From Parelaphostrongylus tenuis (lineage: Eukaryota > Nematoda > Chromadorea > Rhabditida > Metastrongylidae): DNA of 64,000 bases. Under the pieces are notes generated by a model. That model ran no database searches. It saw only the letters and a program-made list of their open reading frames with translations, and was not told where the DNA came from. Shown here one piece after another: positions 56,901 to 64,000 of this stretch (its first letter is position 1; each line of letters opens with the position of its first letter). The position numbers and the translations under genes are program-made. The stretch spans positions 62,001 through 126,000 of the forward strand of contig JAHQIW010005575.1 of assembly GCA_019055375.1 (NCBI GenBank). The letters run 5' to 3'.

Positions 56901-58579
56901 AATTTGACGTAAAATTTTGAAAAAGTATGCTATGAGGAAATATTTTCTAAGCTAGAAATTATATCCTTTCAATTCAGACACGGAACAACTGAAAAAGTTA
57001 CGCTTCTGTTCGCAGCTAGATGATTAGCACTATTGAAAATCTTTTCTTTCCGATTTTCCATTTATTTATAATTGTCCTAGCGACATATTAAGTTCGAGTT
57101 CTGACTTCTAAAATCTATGTTTGAGAAATTTTGAGTCATTAGTATGTTAGAAATTCCTGATTGCAAATAATAAGGGTGATTCTTTCAGTTGGTGGGTTCG
57201 CGACCATATCAGTCAGCAACATTTCTTGATTTGTGGATTTGTGGGTGCTTTATACACACTGTCTTTCTGTTGGTCGTTGACTTAACACTTCCGGCAAGAA
57301 GAGTCACGTACGCTCTTTTGGTTGATGTGGACGATATGGATCAACATCCTCGACACACGGTTCTCAAATGTAGGTTTTTGAGTTCGTGTGGCTATAAGTG
57401 AAGCGGTGGAAGGTTGAAATTGCTGAAAACGGATAATTACATTTTGTAATGAATCTGAAGGGAAGGACAATTATGAGTCCAGATCAGTTTCCCAGTTTTG
57501 GTCGTATCTCAGCATTTTTGTGCTTTTACTCAACATTGTACGCTGTCATGACAAAGTAATGTTCAGTGAAAAGTAAGAAATTTGATTAGTAGTTCATGGA
57601 TCCTTCCAGACTTTATTTCAAGCACAAAGCAAAGAATAATCTTCTCTGCGCTCTTAATAGATATTAGATTGAGGGAAAAATATCTGAACATCCGCTGGTA
57701 ATCCAATGTTTACACATAAACTCAATCAAAAGTAACAATATTTATTCTTCAAGATAAGGCCCATTATTATCCACGACCTTCTACCATCGAATTGCAAGCT
57801 TCCGAATCTGCTCAAATTTGCATTCCTTAGACTTTGACTTAGAAAAGCCCTAACATGGCTTTTCAACTTGATCAAATATCTTAAATCGGCTCCACGCAGG
57901 AAAAGTCCCATCGCGTAGGAAAGACCACAACCGTACGGCGTAGCATGTGAACTATAGGCTGGGTGCTGCAAGACCTCAACCCTTCAGCTCATCACATTTT
58001 TCCTTGGTCTTCTTTGCGGTGTGAGGTTGTCTTAATCTTACTGAAACAAGGCACGCTTTCAACATAATGTCTGGTACTTTCCTTCAACGTATCATTGCCG
58101 TGAGAGTGCCTTATGGAAATATTCCTGAGATATTCTTATGAATTCACATTAACCGATGCTGTACGAAACAAACTGAGTGAATATTTCGCTGGTGTTGAGG
58201 ATCTTCTTTCTCAATCTAGTATTTTCAGTCACCCTAAGCTTGCAAGGAAATATCTGGTGACATTGATCAGATTTTCAGATGATCGCTCTTTGAAAAGCAC
58301 AACTGGATTTATTCAAAACTGGATTCAGAAGACGCTAGGAATTAAGATCAGCTCGAGTAATCCAGCCCATGTAGTGGCGGTTCCTTCCGAAACGGTGAGT
58401 GCTTAGTTTTATTCTTGATCTTTGTACACTTGCAAATAGAACGTATTTAGGCCGTATTACAACGAGAAATAACCACAACCAGTCTTGGAGAGCGCAAAAA
58501 AGTCGCATTGCTTGTAGTTGCGGCCAGTTATATGATTTCCGTTGTCGCGTACTGTTTCGTAGTTCTATGCATTGACTGA
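50997..58579 (+). CDS. Cys-loop ligand-gated ion channel subunit (5' incomplete)
   Basis: Exons: 50997-51153, 51791-51984, 52601-52768, 52949-53037, 53122-53255, 53744-53785, 57189-57397 (end uncertain), 58130-58394 (start uncertain), 58451-58579. The first six joins agree in phase. The extracellular part has the W-x-D-x-RL motif (VVFHWFDDRLIL) and PWMP. The Cys-loop is C-x13-C (CSTTEWKYPFETFDC, 52623-52667). TM1 follows (WHLAVLSVFLPSFLIVLLVF), then TM2 on its own 14-codon exon, TM3 (FLDLWICGCFIHTVFLLVVD), a loop of about 110 residues and TM4 ending CFVVLCID, then TGA. Such subunits form pentameric transmitter-gated channels. The TM1-TM2 turn (AQWKRRKVQ) is strongly basic and lacks the PAR motif of chloride channels and the acidic residue of cation channels, so selectivity cannot be told. 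It is probably a divergent nematode LGC-type subunit. The signal peptide exon is missing. Confidence 0.88.
52240..52416 (+). CDS. Small open frame or alternative last exon in the channel gene
   Basis: An ATG-to-TAA frame of 58 residues lies in the intron between the second and third recognised channel exons. Its composition is protein-like (VDFPKLKEIKDQDDGWAETI, then DWLLSNLNAAANE). An AG at 52258-52259 (CAGCTTCAAG) would also join it in frame to the preceding exon, which would give a receptor that stops before the Cys-loop. No family is recognised. It could be a separate small gene, an alternative exon or chance. Confidence 0.28.
   Translation: MSYPASRLSRTFSARLLYQVDFPKLKEIKDQDDGWAETIDWLLSNLNAAANERTYMML
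52846..52920 (-). repeat. tRNA-like sequence in a channel intron
   Basis: The minus strand ends with GCAGGTTCGAATCCCACCTG, a perfect B box and T-arm-like hairpin, preceded by a poorer A-box region (ATTGTTACAGTTAGAAACAG). No cloverleaf closes. Confidence 0.5.
54679..55365 (-). mobile_element. Internally deleted mariner element, complete ends
   Basis: 687 bp between TA dinucleotides (54677-54678, 55366-55367). The left end GGGTGAAAAGAAACTTCTGG and the inverted right end GGTTGAAAACAAAGTTCCGG match over about 26 bases. The minus strand keeps mariner N-terminal pieces (FDFADLKGES, ELNASHKTVLTHIHQLNFVH). It then jumps directly to the C-terminal GLFRSIQHLL, RTADLNRSIRLKKH and WQEVVENDGPY. The catalytic domain is gone. 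It sits in the 3.4-kb intron of the channel gene, in antisense. Confidence 0.88.
56275..56391. repeat. TA/TATACA microsatellite
   Basis: Three TA runs joined by CATAATATGCATATATATAC-type variants, in the same channel intron. Confidence 0.9.
57722..57985 (-). pseudogene. Mariner transposase C-terminal fragment
   Basis: The plus strand from 57722 matches the left end region of 54679-55365 (TATTCTTCAAGATAAGGCCC against TATTCTTCAGAATAAGGACC). The minus-strand reading gives the last part of a transposase (GADLRYLIKLKSHVRAF, NLSRFGSLQFDGRRS). No N-terminal part or far end was seen. It lies in the intron between the last two membrane segments of the channel gene. Confidence 0.6.
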
Positions 58580-58610
58580 CTGAATTGTTATATGAAGAGA
58601 TTCTATTGCG

Positions 58611-58616
58611 AATAAA
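58611..58616 (+). terminator. Poly(A) signal of the channel gene
   Basis: AATAAA, 32 bases after the TGA. Confidence 0.6.
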
Positions 58617-59409
58617 TACGTATATTTTCATGATATTATGATTTCTTCACTATTAATGATACTGAGAAAACGATTAGTGCGATAGTAGCGACACTGTTCA
58701 ATACGAAGTCAGCCCCACCTGAATGTATTGATGAAAGGGAGACTTTCGTGACGTACTGACTGGATTGTGACACTTACTTCTCCAAGTCATACGTTAGCTC
58801 AACACAAGCGTAATCCTATTTTTCATGATTATAATATATATTTCGTTCGATTTATACCCTCACATTTATCATCTATCAAGATTCTCAGGACTGCGCATGA
58901 GTTTCATTGTTGCCTATGTATGTTAGTTTTTTTCATGAGTTCCGTTCAATACAAGGCGAGTCAATCCTCCTTGGAATACTGGCGTAGCCGTAATATTGCG
59001 TTTCCTTGTTTTCAGTAGGCAGTTCCAAGCTATGTCTTTTCAGAGAGGACTCAAACAAGGTTTACTCAGATGAGTCTGGTACCAGTTTTTAAAATAAAGA
59101 GGAATTCAAAAATTGGATGACTCTGTACGGGATCAAAACGTATTCTGTGCTAAACAAGTCCACTATGATAGATTGTAAGCGATGCAATGATACTAATAGC
59201 ACTCTAGGAACAACAGTGAAAGAAATCAAAAGTGTTGCTCAAAGTAAATTTGATATTCAAGAAACAAGATCAATAAGGATAACACTTGTATTTAAGGCTA
59301 AATGCACACAATCAAGGCAGCCTATGGCTGTTTCCTGAAATATGTACTCCGATGTAAAGGGATAGGTTGGTTTCCAAGATATCTACTTGAGTGTAAAGGG
59401 ATAGATATA
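58617..59409. other. No feature seen
   Basis: Intergenic. Frames at 58767 and 59117 (+) have no support. Confidence 0.45.
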
Positions 59410-59720
59410 GGGAGAGGTACTGCCGCAGTGCTTAATGATATGATGTATTAGGAAGCAAAAATGATAGACAAGGTATTGATTCGAGCATTTAACTCAAAAC
59501 TCTCATGCAACCAAGCGACGAAGGCTTCAGAGAACACCTGACTTGGCTGCCACCAAGACTGCAAACGGAATTGTCACGATCACCATTCTGCGATATATAA
59601 AGAAAACGAAATCCTCAAGCACACCGAAGTATCACGTAAAATATCCGAAGAGATTTGTGGAGGATTAATGTAAAGGAATGAATCAAATCAGCGAGGGCAG
59701 GGATCTGTATAGTAAATTTT
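59410..59720 (+). mobile_element. SINE2 copy, full length
   Basis: The head GGTACTGCCGCAGTGCTTAA and B-box-like GTATTGATTCGAGC are followed by GAACACCTGAC, GCCACCAAGACTGC, ACGAAATCCTCAAGCAC and ATCACGTAAAATATCCGAAG, in the same order as 10403-10760. Confidence 0.7.
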
Positions 59721-59804
59721 ATTACAGGGTCGTGTAAGAAGGAAGGAGGGTTGCTTTACGCAAGTATAGACAAATTCAGCTCACGATAACAAATCACAAA
59801 TGCT

Positions 59805-60526
59805 TTAACCCTTTCGAGACGATGAATTCGCGGCCTCTGCATCTCTAACTGGCAGAAGTAGACTGTCTGCTCCACTTCCTTTGCATTTCCAACCCCCAGT
59901 GTGCAAATCACTTCTTGTCTCACTTCTCTCAGCCACTCGGCATCCCGTCTATCGGCAAGACAATGTTGGTGGTTTGTTTCTATCACAACGATTCACTGAA
60001 TTTTTTGGTACTATCTTTTTTACGCCGATTAGTACTGAAGGTTCCTTCACAACGTAATTATTATGGCAAAACACGCTCATAACATTTCACTACTTTTTGA
60101 AACAAACTTAAAACTATGAGTGTATCCCAATTTTTTGGCTGTTAATGATTATGTGGTAATTTCTACCATAATTTAGTTTGAAATGAATATTTAATTTTGT
60201 GTAATCTACTTATTTGTTTTCAGCTGATGTGATATGGTGCGCCAGTGATTCGAGCATAATGTAATGAAAACAAGAAGATAGCATTTAAAAAAAAACTACA
60301 CTGAAGCTCCCTGGTAAGTGATCGAACCAGCAACCTTTTCCGATAGATGATGTACCGACATGAATGAAAACAGACGGTGAAAGGAATGAAATCCGAAAGG
60401 AATGAAACAGACTGTGATGCTCACGTTCGAGGTTAGAGATGCAGAAGAGGTTGAGCAGACCATTCAGCGCTGCCAGTTGAAGATGCAGAGGCTATGGGTC
60501 CATGTTCCCGAAAAGGCTAAGCTAAA
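59805..60526. mobile_element. Possible piggyBac-like element with inverted end regions
   Basis: The left end begins TTAACCCTTTCGAGACGA. About 80 bases from it (with CCTCTGCATCTCTAACTGGC) reappear inverted at 60435-60526 (GCCAGTTGAAGATGCAGAGG, then GAAAAGGCTAA). The right end has lost a clear TTAA. Either one old 720-bp element or two facing fragments. The start resembles the ends of 36353-36565. Confidence 0.45.
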
Positions 60527-60837
60527 TTAGGAACTCCCAACAGCTTTGAAGTCCACATAATAACCTGCGCGAAATCGATAGTCATTTGAAGATAGAGACA
60601 GCTAAACGAGGTGCCCTTAGCAGAAATCAAGTCCATAAATAAGTATATAGGTCTCCCAAGTATTATTTTGGAAATATGTCAAACATAAGCTATTTATTTA
60701 TTAAAAAGTTGTTATGCATTAATTATACGTGATTCATAAGGTCATCAATTTATGTCGCAATTGAATTACGAAGAGATTGATATATTGTACTGCTGATTTC
60801 GACTGTTCTGTTGAGATCATGTTCAAACTTCAATATA

Positions 60838-61200
60838 AAGGATAAAAAGGATAAAGCGCCCGGCGTTAATCAATCCCTGAGGGATGCGACATGCATTCGG
60901 TTTCAATTTTTCTTCGTTTAAGGTAATTGAATGCATATCTGGCCTTTACAATGACAAGCGGTGGCCTCCCGGTCTCCCGGTAGCGGTAGTATATGTACAT
61001 ATATGTATATAATTAAATACATATTTATACATCTATATATAAAATTCAGTGCTGCTTATCCTCCCACACAAGTCTGAGACCAGTCTGGTATGAATTTACC
61101 GACCCCGGGGGGATGGATGGCTTGGTGAGCCATCTGCGCGAGATCAAACCATCGACCTTGTGTGCGACGCAGAGCACCTACCGCTGCGCCACATGCGCTC
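60838..61200 (-). mobile_element. SINE1 copy with a TA-rich insert and doubled tail
   Basis: Head and B box are recognisable at the 61200 side. Between the usual GGTGGCCTCC block and the CAGTGCTGCTTATCC block there are about 70 foreign bases (60978-61050, GTATATGTACATATATGTAT and on). The 3' tail has two TTTATCCTT units. Confidence 0.8.
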
Positions 61201-61215
61201 GTAAATTTCAGCAAA

Positions 61216-61322
61216 TCTCATAAGTATTATTTGAACTATTATGTCATGTGGCCTGTTAAAACGGCTGTGTAAGAGCGCTTAACAGACCACATGACATGCT
61301 GGCTCAAATAATAATTATGAGA
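61216..61322. mobile_element. Small palindromic foldback element
   Basis: Arms 61216-61259 and 61279-61322 are inverted copies about 44 bases long (TCTCATAAGTATTATTTGAA ... GTCATGTGGCCTGTTAA) around a 19-base loop. The arms resemble the outer part of the 37350-38214 element. Confidence 0.8.
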
Positions 61323-62096
61323 TAAAGAGAAACTGACAGTATGACAGACCGTTGATAAGAAATTAACATCCTGCATGACCAAGTCACCTTCGCTAGAAAA
61401 ATACAAAAAGTAGTGAGACATAAGCACTGTCAGAGGAAAAGATATGATAGTCCTACAGCAGAGGTATGAAAGAAGGAAGTACGCTTGTTGAAATAAAACT
61501 AACGAGAAACGGCTGCCTACAACGCTGTAGCTTTTTAAAATGAGCATTATTACTTTCTACCAGGAGAGAGACGGGATCCTGAACTGTGACTATTCCGGAT
61601 ATGCAATCATTTGAATCACATGCATCTGAAACACGAAATTTTGCTAGAAATAAGATGGTCTGGCGTTGAAGAATTTTGACGATGTGCAAGCTTTCCCTGA
61701 GCATCGTAGGGAATGTTGAATACGTGCCTGCTTTATACTGTAATTTCATGACTGCATTAATGTATCAATTGTATCTTTCTTATCTTCCCAAACAAGATCT
61801 TCACTAAGTTGTCAACCCTAGAGTTGTAGCTGGCTCAGTTGGCCCGGAGTACTTTGAACCGTGTATATACTGCACACGTCTATCCATTGCCCTACACTCA
61901 AAATGTTGTCAGATGGAGAAAGTTACTCATCCAGCTACTATTGGATAGGTTGAGTAGTTTGATTAGTGCAGAATGCAAATTATTCTTGAATAACGAAAAC
62001 TTCGCAATTTTTGATAACCGCTGTATAGCAAAAACATAATTTTCTGTGATTATGATAATGATTGTTTTCTGGATGCAATCTCCTTTCTTCGAACAG
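61323..62096. other. No supported feature; 5' flank of the RING gene
   Basis: Frames at 61239-61749 (-) and 61839-62039 (+) show no motif. A weak A-box-like GTAGCTGGCTCAGTTGG lies at 61827. Any upstream exon of the RING gene is not visible. Confidence 0.4.
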
Positions 62097-63985
62097 CTGA
62101 TCAGCAAAATATCGCGGAATATATAAGGATCATTTTGGAAGAATTCGATTCATTATGCTAGTCGACTCGACGTAGGATGAAGTGTGGCATATGTATGGAG
62201 GAGCACACGGCATCTGATATGCAGGTATGACTTATATACATCATCTTTTCACCACTTCGAGTATCCTTGAAATCTTTACAAGTTTGATAAACATTTTTGG
62301 CCATAGTGGCTCCACTGCACATCCTAAGACACTGAAAAACCCTTAGGAAGCTGAGAGAAATACTGTCGTATCAATATCCATTCGGATAAAGCACTATTGA
62401 CTCTCAGTGGGTTCGCAAAAAGTTAGAGGTCAAAAATTCCATTCATTTCGCAATCAAAATTCTCTTCTCACGATTTGGCCCAGAATAAATATTTCTCGAG
62501 AAATCGCCATGTGATATTTCTATGCAATAACTAAATCTTTTCAATGTCAGGAACTCAACTGCAAGCACAACTTTTGTATGCAATGTTTAGCTCAATATAC
62601 AGGTAGTTCTTTAGAATTTCAAGTTCTCAAACCTCGTACCAACTCAACTAATCTCAATGCTGAGCTCACTTTTCAATAAAATATACGGTGCTATCGAAAA
62701 ATGCCATGACATTTCAGGAAACCTATGTCCCGCACCAATTTGCGCTGGAACAAGATCAAGTGATGTTATTGTTGATGAAATGGCAGGTTCGGGTGATTTT
62801 TCTCAGAAAAATAATGCGACGAAATGATGGGAAATGGGTGCACAAGAAAGAAGATGAACAAAAGATTGCTTGAAGAGAGGAAAAACAAGAGAGATCATGC
62901 CTTATCTTGCAGGAGTAGAAGGAAACACTGCAACGCAGATTGCTTTTGGACATACGATGTCCGTACTAGATTTGGAAGATAGACAAAGGTGGGAAATCAT
63001 TACTTAACAGGCGAAGAATAAGATTTAGTGTAGCTCCTTGTGTAAGAGTGAAGTTCTGTAAGCCGAAATCAGGGGTTACATACGATGACATTACAAAACT
63101 CCTTATTCTTTTTCATTTTTTGAGCCCGATCTGATTAACGGAGTGTAACCCACTTATTGTTTATTCACATAGCTACTTCTTGTTTAAGTTTACTCTTTGT
63201 TTCACTAAAAGGGTTCAAATACACTAATGTTGATGATGGATGCTACGTAATCTGATAAGCTGATACTAATATTCTGTTTTGAAGTGATCATACCTTCAAG
63301 AGAGGCCATGTGGATAGCTAAGTGATCCGAAACCTAGTAAACAAGCCGGAAGGCTGAGATACCCTCCACTGAAGTGTCGTACTTATTTCAGATGTGATGC
63401 GCGACGAGGTGCATTTGCATGCGTGAATGTGGCCAGAATGCATCTCATTCATTGTCGACATCGAATTTGCTATGATTGTTTATCTGAAAAGATAAAGCAG
63501 AATGTACAAAACAGTATGTTTAAGTATAGGAGACATCGATAGCAATTAGAAGTTTTTTAAAAAAAGTCCTCAATTAGAAATTATCACGCTTAACAAAAAT
63601 AAGCAATAGCTTACATATTGCCGACCGAGTACGGTATGCTGGCAGACTAATTCCCTACAAAACAGAAACATCTCAAAGTCAGAAAATTGAGACTCTATGC
63701 CGGCTGACATCTATTAGAGTGTGCTGGAACATACGATCCAACCGTTGCATTCATCTAACAGTTATAAAACTGCAAGTTTTGTTAGAAGAGTCAAAAACAC
63801 TTAACAGGTAAAAACCCCACTTAGCACTTCCAAAAGCATCGTGAGCTACTTTATTCATTCAAGCATGGTCATGCACAAATAAGAAATTCCGTCTCTGGAA
63901 GATCATACAGCGGACTAGTTAGATTTCCTCTAGAGTCCAACACTATTTTAGTAACTACGCCCTGAAATGCGTCTTTTTCGCATGA
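62097..63985 (+). CDS. Small RING-finger protein (RBR-like), in-frame TAG upstream of ATG
   Basis: From ATG 62177: exons 62177-62224, 62551-62602, 62718-62786, 62913-62988, 63392-63513, 63762-63807 and 63934-63985 (last two less sure). They total 465 bases or 154 residues, with all phases agreeing. A RING finger spans the first three exons: Cys3-x2-Cys6, Cys20-x-His22-x2-Cys25-x2-Cys28 (CKHNFCMQC) and CPAPIC (Cys37, Cys42), the spacing seen in the first RING of RBR-type ubiquitin ligases. Exon 5 has a second Cys/His cluster (LIHCRHRICYDC). The first exon appears to extend back to an acceptor at 62096 and reads in the same frame (QQNIAEYIRIILEEFDSLC), but a TAG at 62159-62161 separates it from the ATG. 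Either translation starts at 62177, or the gene is broken. The RING suggests ubiquitin or SUMO transfer; the substrate is unknown. Confidence 0.72.
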
Positions 63986-64000
63986 AGTATCGAAACTGAA

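Overview
This is nuclear DNA of a clade V (strongylid, hookworm-like) nematode. The evidence is an AT-rich sequence, intron-split genes with nematode splice sites, probable spliced-leader acceptors just upstream of two start codons, an RTE-type LINE, and many mariner-family remnants like those of hookworms. No bacterial gene organisation, CRISPR array or virus was seen. Genes were assembled by matching reading phase across splice sites; no database search was run.

Four genes can be supported. (1) 16145-21085 (+) is a small heat-shock protein gene in five exons. (2) 26165-33893 (-) is a complete ten-exon gene for the dynactin subunit ACTR10/Arp11, 422 residues with all phases agreeing. (3) 50997-58579 (+) is most of a Cys-loop ligand-gated ion channel subunit; its N-terminal exon or exons were not found. 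(4) 62097-63985 (+) is a small RING-finger gene with an in-frame TAG just upstream of the likely start. Weaker candidates lie at 4283-4524 (-), 11696-11974 (-), 15481-15720 (-), 39628-39698 (+) and 52240-52416 (+).

Most of the rest is mobile-element debris. SINE1 is a tRNA-derived family with 11 copies, 10 of them on the minus strand and several lying in sense inside ACTR10 introns. SINE2 is a second tRNA-headed family with 4 copies, all on the plus strand. A third set of tRNA-like sequences includes a head-to-head pair at 49808-50100. At least seven mariner remnants lack the same or similar parts of the transposase; two are short elements with TA-flanked inverted ends. There is one 5'-truncated RTE element at 35365-36105, a GC-rich piggyBac-like MITE with TTAA ends at 36353-36565, several foldback elements (22809-23102, 37350-38214, 61216-61322, 33926-34802), and a number of TA, TATACA and GA microsatellites.

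The genes have unrelated roles (protein folding, dynein cargo adaptor, neuronal or muscle receptor, ubiquitin-type RING protein), and nothing suggests they form an operon. The stretches 5.5-15 kb and 38-50 kb hold almost no supported genes.
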